A stretch of 64,000 nt of DNA from an uncultured Paracoccaceae bacterium (GTDB taxonomy: Bacteria > Pseudomonadota > Alphaproteobacteria > Rhodobacterales > Rhodobacteraceae). Below the pieces are notes generated by a model. That model was not told where the DNA came from. It searched no databases and saw only the letters and a program-made list of their open reading frames with translations. Location of the stretch: contig CANMPL010000002.1 in NCBI GenBank assembly GCA_947499715.1, positions 248,001 through 312,000 of the forward strand, in the 5' to 3' direction. The translations under genes were made by a program, and so were the position numbers. Below are positions 8,138 through 16,553 of the stretch, piece by piece (the stretch's first letter is position 1; each line of letters starts with the position of its first letter).

Positions 8138-9123
8138 AGGCACTTGTTTACGCCGGTGTTCAGGCGCTGGACTACCGCTATGTCCCTGATCCGCAACCCC
8201 AATCCGGCCAGCAACTGGTCCGTATCGAGGCCTCTGGCATCTGCGGGTCCGACATGCATGCCTTTCTGGGCCATGATGAACGTCGCCCCGCGCCGCTGAT
8301 CCTTGGGCACGAGGCTGCGGGCACAATTTCGGGCGGTCCGCGTGATGGCGAACGGGTGACCATCAATCCGCTGGTCAGCTGTGGCACCTGCCGCGCCTGT
8401 CAGGCGGGGCGCGATAACCTTTGCCCCGACCGCATGATTATCTCCATGCCGCCACGAGAAGGCGCATTTGCCGAATTTGTGGTGATGCAGGATCAGAACC
8501 TTGTGACCGTTCCCACAGATGTCCAGCTGCACAAGGCGGCACTGGCCGAGCCGATTGCATGCGGCTGGCACGCTGTGCGCCTCGGGGCCGCGGCCTTGGA
8601 TCTGTCGCTGGATCAGGCGCGGTGTCATGTCATCGGTGGTGGTGCGATCGGGGTTGGTGCGGCATTGGCGTTGCGGGCCTTTGGCGCGACCCAGATCACC
8701 GTGGCCGAACCCAATGCATTGCGCCGTGCGACCCTTGATCAGATTGATGGCTTTGACGCGGTCGCCCCCGGCGCTGTCACGGATGTTGATCTTGTGATTG
8801 ACGGGGTGGGCTATGCGGCCACCCGCGCGGATGCCACCGCAATCACGCTGCCCGGTGGTGTCATCATGCACATCGGTTTGGGCGAAGGGGTAGGTGGGCT
8901 CGATATCCGCCGCATGACCTTGCAGGAAATCACCTTTATCGGCACCTACACCTATACCGCGCAGGATTTCCGCGATACCGCCGCAGCAATCTTTGACGGC
9001 CGCCTCGGCCCGCTGGACTGGACCGAACGCCGTGCCCTCGCGGACGGCCAGCAAGCGTTCGAGGATATTCGTGCAGGCAAGGTCGCCGCCCCCAAGATCA
9101 TCCTTGAACCGGGCGCATCTTGA
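8134..9123 (+). CDS. Zinc-dependent alcohol dehydrogenase (polyol/threonine dehydrogenase type)
   Basis: This 329-aa medium-chain dehydrogenase has the catalytic zinc region (ASGICGSDMHAF and GHEAAG) and the structural zinc loop CGTCRACQAGRDNLC, followed by a Rossmann domain (VIGGGAIGVGAALALRAFG). It probably oxidises a secondary alcohol such as a sugar alcohol or sugar acid with NAD. The ATG at 8134 overlaps the upstream stop as ATGA and gives the normal family N-terminus MKALVYAG. An earlier in-frame ATG inside the SDR gene gives an unrelated leader. The protein is slightly short for the family (usually about 340-350). Confidence 0.9.
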   Translation: MKALVYAGVQALDYRYVPDPQPQSGQQLVRIEASGICGSDMHAFLGHDERRPAPLILGHEAAGTISGGPRDGERVTINPLVSCGTCRACQAGRDNLCPDRMIISMPPREGAFAEFVVMQDQNLVTVPTDVQLHKAALAEPIACGWHAVRLGAAALDLSLDQARCHVIGGGAIGVGAALALRAFGATQITVAEPNALRRATLDQIDGFDAVAPGAVTDVDLVIDGVGYAATRADATAITLPGGVIMHIGLGEGVGGLDIRRMTLQEITFIGTYTYTAQDFRDTAAAIFDGRLGPLDWTERRALADGQQAFEDIRAGKVAAPKIILEPGAS

Positions 9124-10226
9124 CCCTTGGCATTCATTCCAGCGATGACGCCCGGCGCATCGCAAAGCGGCGTCTGCCGTGGATGGTGTTTGACTACATC
9201 GACGGTGCAGCGGGCCGCGCGGTTGGGGCCGACCGCAACCGCACGGCCTTTGATGCCATTGAACTGACGCCAAAAATCCTGCGCGACGTCAGCAACCGCC
9301 ACATTGGCACCACGCTTTTTGACCACGCGACCAAGGCCCCCTTTGGCATCAGCCCGATGGGCATGTGCAACCTCTCTGGTCCCGGTGCGGACCTGATGCT
9401 CGCGCGGCTGGCCGCCCGCGAGAAGGTGCCGCTTGGCGTCTCGACCGTGGCCTCCACCCCGCTCGAGAAATTGATCGAGGTGGCGCAGGGCCACGCATGG
9501 TTTCAGCTTTATTTCAGCGGCGATGGCACCGGCACTTTCAAGCTGGTCGAACGCGCCAAATCCGCAGGGTACGAGACCCTTATCCTGACTGTCGACGTGC
9601 CAGAGGTGGGCCGCCGCCCGCGCGAATTGCGGCATGGGTTCACCATGCCCTTCCGGATCGGCCCCAAGCAATTCATCGACTTTGCTTTGCACCCGCGCTG
9701 GTCGCTCAACGCGCTTTTCAGGGGCCGCCCCGAGATGGCGAATTTCCAGATGCCCGGCTTCACTTTTGACCGCACCGAAAGCCGTGCGCGCGCCGATTGG
9801 GACACGCTGCGCAAGCTGCGCGATGCCTGGCCAGGGCGCTTGGTGGTCAAAGGCGTGCTTGATGCGGATGATGCCACACAACTGCAAAACGCAGGCGTTG
9901 ACGCGATCCAGGTCTCTAGCCACGGCAGCCGCCAGCTTGACAGCGCCCGCCCGCCCATTTCGGCCCTTGCCGATATCCGCGCCGCCGTTGGCCCCGATTA
10001 TCCGTTGTTCTATGACACGGGCCTGCGCAGCGGCGAAGATGTGTTCAAGGCGTTTGCTCAGGGTGCCAATTTCACCTTTCTGGGCCGCATTCTGCAATTT
10101 GCCATCGCCGCAGGCGGTGAAGAGGGGCTACAGCAGCTATGGGATGTGCTGCGCTCTGAAACCAGCATCACGCTGGCGCAATTGGGGCTGACCGCAATGC
10201 CCGGCACGAAAGCGCCCAATGCATAG
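9120..10226 (+). CDS. FMN-dependent alpha-hydroxy acid dehydrogenase (LldD/glycolate-oxidase family)
   Basis: This 368-aa TIM-barrel flavoprotein would oxidise a 2-hydroxy acid to a 2-oxo acid. The catalytic set is present: Tyr in FDYIDG, Tyr in QLYFSGD, Lys in VVKGVLDADD, His and Arg in SSHGSRQLD, and Arg in DTGLRSGEDV. Three usually conserved positions differ from the family's SNHGGR and DGG patterns, reading SSHGSR and DTG. This suggests a divergent clade rather than lactate dehydrogenase proper. It begins with TTG inside a TTGA overlap with the previous stop. The next ATG (9183) would remove a conserved N-terminal helix. It is translationally coupled to the zinc dehydrogenase. Confidence 0.87.
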   Translation: MTLGIHSSDDARRIAKRRLPWMVFDYIDGAAGRAVGADRNRTAFDAIELTPKILRDVSNRHIGTTLFDHATKAPFGISPMGMCNLSGPGADLMLARLAAREKVPLGVSTVASTPLEKLIEVAQGHAWFQLYFSGDGTGTFKLVERAKSAGYETLILTVDVPEVGRRPRELRHGFTMPFRIGPKQFIDFALHPRWSLNALFRGRPEMANFQMPGFTFDRTESRARADWDTLRKLRDAWPGRLVVKGVLDADDATQLQNAGVDAIQVSSHGSRQLDSARPPISALADIRAAVGPDYPLFYDTGLRSGEDVFKAFAQGANFTFLGRILQFAIAAGGEEGLQQLWDVLRSETSITLAQLGLTAMPGTKAPNA

Positions 10227-10357
10227 CGCTAACACCGCAGATCCATCATCAGGCGTCGCATTATCCGCTGGATTTTGCTGTGCAGCCGACGCAAAGTTCC
10301 GCCCAAGGTTGGCAGGTCGTTGGGCCTGTCGGACCACACAATCAAGGGGGAACCACC

Positions 10358-11383
10358 ATGACCACGCGCAGAAACCTACTTGGATTTGCCGGTGCTGCGG
10401 CACTTTCGCTTGGCCTGACCACGGCAGCAACAGCGCAGGAATTCAGCTTTAATCTGCAAAGCTTCCTGCCCGCACCTGCCACCATCCCGGCGGACATTAT
10501 CGACGTCTGGGCCGACAAGATCGAAGCCGATTCAAATGGCCGCATCGCGATCACCCGCTACCCGGCCATGCAACTTGGCGGTGCCCCGCCCGAGCTGATT
10601 GATCAGGTCATCGACGGCGTGATCGACATGACATGGAACGTGGTAGGCTACACGCCGGGCCGCTATCCATCCACCGAAGTGTTCGAGCTGCCCTTCTTGG
10701 TTGAAGACGCCGCCACCGCCTCCGGCGCGTTCTGGCAGATGCTCGACGGCGGCATCGCCGAAAGCGAGTTCAGCGACGTGAAGGTCCTTGGCGGCTGGGT
10801 CCATGGCCCCGGCGTCATCCACTCTGACCGCGAAGTCGCGACACCTGCCGACCTCAACGGCATGAAGGTGCGCGGCGCTTCCCGCCAGATCAACGGCCTG
10901 CTCGAAGTGCTGGGGGCCACGCCTGTCGGCATGCCTGTTCCAGCCGTGCCAGAGGCATTGTCAAAAGGCGTGATCGACGGCACCACCATCCCGTGGGAGG
11001 TAACATTCTCGCTCAAGGTGCCTGAACTGGTCGAACACCACACCGAATTTACCGGCAAAATGTTCTACACCGTCACCTTCGTCTTGGTCATGAACAAGGA
11101 CAAATACGATAGCCTGCCTGCTGACCTGCAAGCCGTCATCGACGACAATTCCGGCATGGAATTTTCGATGTTCGCAGGCAAAGTCATGCAAGACGCCGAT
11201 GCACCCGCCCGCGCGGTCGCCGCTGATCGCGGCAACAGCATCCTGACGCTTGACGCCGAACAATCCGCCGCATGGGAGGCCGCAGCACAGCCGGTCTATG
11301 ACAAATGGCTGGCAGAGATGTCGGAAAAAGGCATTGACGGCCAAGCGTTGATTGACCAAGCCACAGCCCTGATGGCTGAATAA
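10358..11383 (+). CDS. dctP: TRAP transporter periplasmic substrate-binding protein
   Basis: This 341-aa protein has a twin-arginine-like N-terminus (MTTRRNLLGFAG) and hydrophobic leader ending TAATAQE, so it is exported. The mature part is a DctP-type two-lobe binding protein, with MKVRGASRQINGLLEVLGA holding the conserved Arg that normally contacts the substrate carboxylate. A 131-nt gap separates it from the dehydrogenase genes, so it may have some independent expression. Start 10358 follows GGGGG and gives a proper leader. The substrate is unknown, but an organic or sugar acid oxidised by the three upstream dehydrogenases is the natural guess. Confidence 0.92.
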   Translation: MTTRRNLLGFAGAAALSLGLTTAATAQEFSFNLQSFLPAPATIPADIIDVWADKIEADSNGRIAITRYPAMQLGGAPPELIDQVIDGVIDMTWNVVGYTPGRYPSTEVFELPFLVEDAATASGAFWQMLDGGIAESEFSDVKVLGGWVHGPGVIHSDREVATPADLNGMKVRGASRQINGLLEVLGATPVGMPVPAVPEALSKGVIDGTTIPWEVTFSLKVPELVEHHTEFTGKMFYTVTFVLVMNKDKYDSLPADLQAVIDDNSGMEFSMFAGKVMQDADAPARAVAADRGNSILTLDAEQSAAWEAAAQPVYDKWLAEMSEKGIDGQALIDQATALMAE

Positions 11384-11434
11384 ACGATCGACCCGGTCCA
11401 AGCCCTTGGGCCGGGTCACTCCAAGGGGGACAAC

Positions 11435-12013
11435 GTGCATAAATTCATTCGGGGCCTCTCCCTTGGCATGGCGATCCTTGGTGGCGCGGTCCTGTTTGCG
11501 CTGATCTTGCTGGTCTGCGCCTCCGTGCTGGGGCGTGGCCTGAACGGCCTGATGCACGGCGGCTTGGGCACCTTGATGCCCGGCTTTGCGCAATGGGCGC
11601 TGGATGCGGGCGTCGGCCCGATCAACGGCGATTTTGAGCTTGTGGAATCCGGCGTCGCCTTTGCCATCTTTGCCTTTTTGCCGCTCTGCCAACTTACCGC
11701 CGGCCATGCCAGCGTGGATATCTTCACCTCAAAACTGCCCGCCCGCGTCAACCGCATCCTTCAAATGCTGATCGACCTTGTCTTTGCCGCCGTGCTGATC
11801 CTGATCGCGGCTCAGCTCAACGAAGGCCTGCAATCCAAACTGCGCTACGGCGAAACCACCTTCCTTCTGCAATTCCCGATCTGGTGGGCCTATGCCGCCA
11901 GCCTCTTGGGCGCGGTTGCCGCCGCCGTGGTCGCCATATACGTGGCCCTTGTCCGCATCGCCGAAGTCATCACCGCCCGCGCGATCCTCCCGACCGAGGA
12001 CGCGCCACAATGA
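11435..12013 (+). CDS. dctQ: TRAP transporter small permease (DctQ)
   Basis: This 192-aa inner-membrane protein has four hydrophobic segments (about residues 12-35, 68-85, 107-125 and 146-170), as expected of a DctQ subunit. It pairs with DctM to form the membrane part of the sodium-driven importer. The start codon is GTG, preceded by AAGGGGG. It lies between dctP (51 nt) and dctM, with a 4-nt overlap to dctM. Confidence 0.9.
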   Translation: MHKFIRGLSLGMAILGGAVLFALILLVCASVLGRGLNGLMHGGLGTLMPGFAQWALDAGVGPINGDFELVESGVAFAIFAFLPLCQLTAGHASVDIFTSKLPARVNRILQMLIDLVFAAVLILIAAQLNEGLQSKLRYGETTFLLQFPIWWAYAASLLGAVAAAVVAIYVALVRIAEVITARAILPTEDAPQ

Positions 12014-13323
12014 CCGCGCTCGAAATCGGCATCGCCTCTTTTCCCGCCCTTTTGATCCTGATCTTCATCCGGGTCCCCATTGGTCTTGCGATGTTCCTCA
12101 CCGGGCTCATCGGGCTCTATCTGGTGACCGGCAACCTCAACCTGCCGCTGGGCCGCCTCAAGTCCGAGACCTACACGACCTTCTCCAGCTACTCGCTGTC
12201 CATCGTGCCGATGTTCCTGCTGATGGGCCACTTCGCCACATTGGGCGGCATGTCCACCGCCCTTTTCAAAGCCGCCGAAGGCTTCCTTGGCCACCGCAAG
12301 GGCGGGGTCGCCATGGCCGCCATCGGTGCCTGCGCGGGCTTTGGCGCGATCTGTGGATCCTCGCTGGCGACGGCGGCGACGATGGGCCGCGTTGCTCTGC
12401 CAGAGCTGAAACAATACGGCTACGCAGGCGGCTTCTCGACCGCAACACTGGCGGCGGGCGGCACGCTGGGCATCCTGATCCCGCCATCCGTGGTGCTGGT
12501 GATCTACGCCATCCTGACCGAACAAAACATCGCCAAGCTTTTCCTTGCCGCCTTTATCCCCGGCATCCTCGCGGCCTTGGGCTATGTCATCGCGATCTCA
12601 ATCTACGTCCGGCTGAACCCCAACGCCGCAGGCACCCGGCCCGCAATCCCCTATGCCGCGCGTTTCGCGGCACTGTTCAAAGTCTGGCCCGTCCTCTTGG
12701 TCTTTGGCCTTGTGGTCGGCGGCATCTATGCGGGCTGGTTCACCCCCACCGAAGGGGCCGCCGTCGGCGCATTTGGCACCGGGTTGATCGCGCTGCTGAA
12801 CGGCGGGCTGACTTGGACCACCTTGGTCGAAAGCTTCACGGTCACCGCCAAATCCACCGCAATGATCTTTTTCATCATCCTCGGTGCCGCATTCTACAAC
12901 GGCTTTCTGGCGCTCACCCAAGTCCCGCAAGAGCTGTCGAACTTTGTCGTCTCCCAAGGCTTCAGCCCTTGGACGGTGCTTGTTCTGATCCTGATTTTCT
13001 ACCTGATCTTTGGCTGCCTGATGGACAGCCTGTCAATGATCCTGCTCACCATCCCGATCTTCTTTCCCGTGATGATGGAGCTTGATTTCGGCATGTCCGC
13101 CGAACACACCGCAATCTGGTTCGGCATCCTTGTCCTGATCGTGGTCGAGGTCGGGCTGATCACACCACCCGTTGGTATGAACCTCTTTGTGATCAACGCG
13201 ATGGACCGCAAAACCCCGATCTTGGACACCTACAAGGCGGTTATCTACTTCGTCGGCACCGACCTGATCCGCGTCGCGATCCTTGTCATGTTCCCGGCGA
13301 TCACGCTGTTCCTTATTGCCTGA
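12010..13323 (+). CDS. dctM: TRAP transporter large permease (DctM)
   Basis: This 437-aa polytopic membrane protein is the DctM transport subunit. The conserved GFGAICGSSLATAATMGRVA and GGTLGILIPPS stretches are typical. About 11-13 hydrophobic segments are visible. Translation starts at the ATG overlapping the dctQ stop (ATGA). Longer in-frame starts give a non-homologous leader out of the DctQ frame. It is the last gene of the SDR-to-TRAP operon. Confidence 0.93.
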   Translation: MTALEIGIASFPALLILIFIRVPIGLAMFLTGLIGLYLVTGNLNLPLGRLKSETYTTFSSYSLSIVPMFLLMGHFATLGGMSTALFKAAEGFLGHRKGGVAMAAIGACAGFGAICGSSLATAATMGRVALPELKQYGYAGGFSTATLAAGGTLGILIPPSVVLVIYAILTEQNIAKLFLAAFIPGILAALGYVIAISIYVRLNPNAAGTRPAIPYAARFAALFKVWPVLLVFGLVVGGIYAGWFTPTEGAAVGAFGTGLIALLNGGLTWTTLVESFTVTAKSTAMIFFIILGAAFYNGFLALTQVPQELSNFVVSQGFSPWTVLVLILIFYLIFGCLMDSLSMILLTIPIFFPVMMELDFGMSAEHTAIWFGILVLIVVEVGLITPPVGMNLFVINAMDRKTPILDTYKAVIYFVGTDLIRVAILVMFPAITLFLIA

Positions 13324-13345
13324 CCCAGGTGTTGGAAAACTAACA

Positions 13346-13372
13346 GTCGTTGTGCGTCACCTGACAAACGAC
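13346..13372. repeat. Inverted repeat after dctM
   Basis: GTCGTT and AACGAC form a 6-bp stem around a 15-nt loop (extendable with a bulge), 22 nt after the dctM stop. There is no T-tract, so it is at best a weak terminator or a 3'-end hairpin. Confidence 0.3.
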
Positions 13373-13425
13373 GGGGGCCGATTTGTGTTAAGTTGGGTCA
13401 AATCAATTTTCACAAGGACGACAAA

Positions 13426-14046
13426 ATGACGAAAAGTGCCATTCTCCCCGCTTTGATCGCCGCCCTCCTGATCGCCCCTTCCGTGATCGCTCAACCGGCA
13501 GAGCCTGACGCCGTCAACGGCGCGGATATGGCCACATACGTTCGGGCAGCCTTACCTTTGGATGAACCGCGCCATCTATGCATCGACCTGCCCGGTCACG
13601 GCGACATGATCGACCTAGAGGCCGCGTTTACCGTTCATACCTGCAAGGACGGGTTGTGGAACCTTGACCAGCGCATCGCTTGGACAGACGACGGGGCAGG
13701 GCTGGAAATGCCGCAATATTCCAAGTGCCTTGCCGCCGCAGGCACAAACCCCGGTGCTGCGATTGTGCTGAAAGACTGTGGTGACCCAATGGCCGGTTGG
13801 ACGTCCGAAAACGCCCGTCTGAAACTCGCGTCGGACACGTCACTTTGCATGACCATCGCCGATACCAAGTCCGAACTGACGCCAGGCGGCAAGCGCTTTC
13901 CGCAGCGGTATCGTGCCCGCGCAGTGTCGCTGGAAAGCTGCTCCGATGACGCCCTTGAACGCCAGCTTTGGTCGTTCATGCAGCCCTTGGATCTTGCCGA
14001 ACCGCTTTTGCCACCCTCAGGCAGCCTGCCTTACGAAGGCGAATAG
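13426..14046 (+). CDS. Secreted protein with ricin-B-like (beta-trefoil) domain
   Basis: This 206-aa protein has a clear signal peptide (MTKSAILPALIAALLIAPSVIAQ). The mature part resembles a ricin B-type beta-trefoil: repeats of the form hCIDLPG...C..GLWNLDQ, KCLAAAG...IVLKDC...GW and LCMTIAD...LESC...QLWSF carry the QxW-like and Cys-pair pattern. Such domains bind carbohydrate, but sugar specificity cannot be read here. Six cysteines are placed as likely disulfides. It is monocistronic and ends 2 nt from the convergent Anbu gene. The start is the ATG after AAGGACG, because the upstream TTG gives a leader without export character. Confidence 0.7.
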   Translation: MTKSAILPALIAALLIAPSVIAQPAEPDAVNGADMATYVRAALPLDEPRHLCIDLPGHGDMIDLEAAFTVHTCKDGLWNLDQRIAWTDDGAGLEMPQYSKCLAAAGTNPGAAIVLKDCGDPMAGWTSENARLKLASDTSLCMTIADTKSELTPGGKRFPQRYRARAVSLESCSDDALERQLWSFMQPLDLAEPLLPPSGSLPYEGE

Positions 14047-14048
14047 CG

Positions 14049-14780
14049 TCAGATCTTGTAGCTGGGCAACCGGTCAAATGCCGCTTTCAAGGCGTCACCC
14101 CAACCCGATGAAATCGCTTGATAAATCGGGTCGTCGTCCTCAATCCGTGTGCTGCGGTCGGCGCTGAATGTGTCGTTTTCGTAAACCTGCAAGTCAAACG
14201 GCAGGCCGACCGACAGGTTCGACTTCACCGTGGAATCAAAAGACACCAGCAACAGCTTCACCGCCTCATCAAACGGCATATCAGGGGCATAGGCACGCAC
14301 CAGAATGGGCTTGCCGTATTTCGCTTCTCCGATCTGAAAGAACGGCGTGTCGTCCGAAATTTCGATGAAATTGCCCTGCGGATAGATCAGGAAGATCGTG
14401 GGCTTTCCGCCCTTGATCTGCCCGCCGACAATGGCCGAGGCGCTGAACGGGTCATCCGCCGTTGGACCATTTGGACTGCTGTAAGAGATCACCTCTTTCA
14501 ACGTCGCCCCCACCAGCCGCGCCACCTGAAACATCGAGGTTTGCCGCATAATGCTGGGGTCGCGATCCTCTGATGCCTTGGATCGTTCTTCCAGCAGGCT
14601 GATCATCGCTTGCGTCGTCGCCAGATTGCCCGCCGTCATGATCGTGATCGACATCTCGCCCGGCACGGTCCAATTGAACATCTTGCGGCTGGACGAGAAA
14701 TTGTCGACGCCCGCGTTGGTGCGGGTGTCAGACATAAAGACCAGGCCCTGATTAAGGCGCAAGCCAACGCAATATGTCAT
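14049..14780 (-). CDS. Anbu-type proteasome-like peptidase
   Basis: This 243-aa protein is a proteasome beta-subunit homologue of the Anbu type. It starts MTYCVGLRL, so Met removal would expose the catalytic Thr1. SDTRTNAGVDN holds the conserved Asp and SSRKMFNW the conserved Lys. Anbu proteins form large cytoplasmic rings or helices; their substrates are not established. It is the last gene of a four-gene operon with the transglutaminase-like, alpha-E and ATP-grasp genes, the arrangement that normally accompanies Anbu. The gap to the upstream transglutaminase gene is 33 nt. Confidence 0.92.
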   Translation of the reverse strand: MTYCVGLRLNQGLVFMSDTRTNAGVDNFSSSRKMFNWTVPGEMSITIMTAGNLATTQAMISLLEERSKASEDRDPSIMRQTSMFQVARLVGATLKEVISYSSPNGPTADDPFSASAIVGGQIKGGKPTIFLIYPQGNFIEISDDTPFFQIGEAKYGKPILVRAYAPDMPFDEAVKLLLVSFDSTVKSNLSVGLPFDLQVYENDTFSADRSTRIEDDDPIYQAISSGWGDALKAAFDRLPSYKI

Positions 14781-14813
14781 GATGAACTTCCATTGTCGTC
14801 TTTGTCGGCGAAC

Positions 14814-15611
14814 TTACTGCTGCACCTGTAAAGATACAATCAAGGACTCGTCTCCTGCGCCCATACGTAACCCCGAAATCGGGGCGGCGTCCGCCGCGTC
14901 ACGCCCAATCGCAAGCCTGACGTAGCGCTCGTCGGGCGAGATTCCGTTAGAGACGTCAAAGCCAACCCAGCCCAGATCGTCGATATGGACCTCTGCCCAG
15001 GCATGGCTGGCGTCCTGATCAACCCGGTCGTTCATCATCAGATAGCCACTCACATAGCGCGCAGGCAGACCCTTCGCGCGGGCGGCGGCGATCATGATGT
15101 TGGCGTGGTCCTGACAGACCCCGCTGCCGATCGTCAACGCATCTTCAGCCGTCGTTGACGCATCCGTATTGCCGATCTGATAGGGGACAGCTTTGATAAT
15201 GCCCGCCGACAACGCGTGCAGCCCCGCCAATGGGTCCAGCCCCGCCGTTGCATCCTCGGCCAGCGTCTTGATCTTTTCGCTGGCCTGCGTCAGCGGCGTG
15301 GGCTGCGCGAAATGCCACAGCGGCGCGCGTCCGTATTTGTGGCCAAGGATCCCTGCGACGTCATGCGTTGTCACCGTGCCTTGCGCCGCAATCGTCAGCT
15401 CTGTGACCCCCGGTTCGGTGCTGATCAGATCGACGTGGTTGCCGTAATGATCGCGGTAATCCGCCTCTTGCTTGCCGCCGGTAATCGACACCTGCCAGCT
15501 GTCAACGGTTTGCATGGGGTTGTCCATGGGGCGCAGCCGCACCTTTTGCAGCGCATAATCCACGGCGTTTTCGTAGGTGTAGCGGGTGATATGATTGATT
15601 GTCAGCTGCAT
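14814..15611 (-). CDS. Transglutaminase-like cysteine peptidase of the Anbu operon
   Basis: This 265-aa protein has a bacterial transglutaminase-like N-terminal beta domain followed by the papain-like core. The triad is visible: Cys in GSGVCQDHANIMIAAARA, His in DASHAWAEVHI and Asp in WVGFDVSNG. Such proteins may hydrolyse or form isopeptide bonds. In Anbu operons they are thought to process peptides linked by the ATP-grasp enzyme, which is inference. No signal peptide is present, so it is cytoplasmic. It overlaps the alpha-E gene by one base (TGATG). Confidence 0.92.
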   Translation of the reverse strand: MQLTINHITRYTYENAVDYALQKVRLRPMDNPMQTVDSWQVSITGGKQEADYRDHYGNHVDLISTEPGVTELTIAAQGTVTTHDVAGILGHKYGRAPLWHFAQPTPLTQASEKIKTLAEDATAGLDPLAGLHALSAGIIKAVPYQIGNTDASTTAEDALTIGSGVCQDHANIMIAAARAKGLPARYVSGYLMMNDRVDQDASHAWAEVHIDDLGWVGFDVSNGISPDERYVRLAIGRDAADAAPISGLRMGAGDESLIVSLQVQQ

Positions 15612-16552
15612 CAGAGGTTGAACCTGTAGTCTTGCTCGATCTGAAGACCAAGTCGCGCGGTATCCGCAAGAATGGCACTTAGGAATTCATGCAAACCTTC
15701 CTCAAATATCGACCCAATATCGCGGTCCTTCAGCTTGGTGCGCAGCGCGCTTGCCAGCACCAGACTTTCCGATTCCTCGCCATAGCTTTCGGACAGATAT
15801 TCCAGGTTATCCATCATTTGCCCGGCACAGAAATAAAGCGACCTTGGCATCCTGCGATCAAGGATCAGAAACGCCGCAATATTGGGCGCGTTAAAGCCCT
15901 CTTCGATGGCCCAGCGGAACGACCGATGCGCCGAGACGGACCGCAAAATCGTTTCCCACTGCACATTATCTATCCGACTGCCGACAAATGACGGTGCCGG
16001 CAACAGCGAATGATATTTCACATCAATGATCCGCGCCGTGCTGTCGATCCGTTCGATGAACGTCCCCAAGCCACAGAAATCATAAGCGTCGTTGCGCAGC
16101 ATCGTGCCATACATCGCGCCCCTGACCAGCGCCGATTGCTGCCGGATCGTGGCCAGCACACCGGGCAGTTCCGTTTCCGGCACCGGGTCGCGCAGGGTGT
16201 CGCATAGCACCATCCAGGTCTCATTCACGCTCGACCAGACTTCCGTCGTCAGCGCCGTGCGCACCAGCCTTGCGTTGTCCCTCGCCGTTTTCGTGACCGA
16301 CAAGACAGAGCTGGGATTGTCCGCGTCGCGCAGCAGAAAATCTGTCACCCGCGCACTGTCATAGCCGTCGTGCTTTGCATCATAGGCCGGCTGCGCGGCG
16401 GAGGTCACAATGACCGACTTCCACTCGGCCTCTGCATCCGTGGACCGGGTCAGGGCGATCCGAAACCCTGCCTCAATCAGACGCGCTGTGTTTTCGGCCC
16501 GCTCCAGAAAGCGGAACATCCAGTAAAGGCCACCTGCGGTTTTTCCAAGCAT
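15611..16552 (-). CDS. Alpha-E domain protein
   Basis: This 313-aa, mostly helical cytoplasmic protein belongs to the alpha-E family, with the typical opening MLGKTAGGLYWMFRFLERAENTARL (given here from its start: MLGKTAGGLY, then RFLERAENTA) and the internal FIERIDSTARIIDVKYH motif. The domain is nearly always found beside, or fused to, a circularly permuted ATP-grasp protein and a transglutaminase, as here. Its biochemical role is not known. It begins 1 nt after the ATP-grasp stop, so the two are translationally coupled. Confidence 0.92.
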   Translation of the reverse strand: MLGKTAGGLYWMFRFLERAENTARLIEAGFRIALTRSTDAEAEWKSVIVTSAAQPAYDAKHDGYDSARVTDFLLRDADNPSSVLSVTKTARDNARLVRTALTTEVWSSVNETWMVLCDTLRDPVPETELPGVLATIRQQSALVRGAMYGTMLRNDAYDFCGLGTFIERIDSTARIIDVKYHSLLPAPSFVGSRIDNVQWETILRSVSAHRSFRWAIEEGFNAPNIAAFLILDRRMPRSLYFCAGQMMDNLEYLSESYGEESESLVLASALRTKLKDRDIGSIFEEGLHEFLSAILADTARLGLQIEQDYRFNL

Positions 16553-16553
16553 A

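Noticed and set aside
8086-10097. Two long minus-strand frames opposite the zinc and FMN dehydrogenase genes
   Set aside because: They are the antisense of two well-identified, overlapping enzyme genes.
9120-10226. FMN dehydrogenase considered catalytically dead because of altered motifs
   Set aside because: The catalytic His, Arg, Tyr and Lys are still present; only neighbouring Asn and Gly positions are changed.
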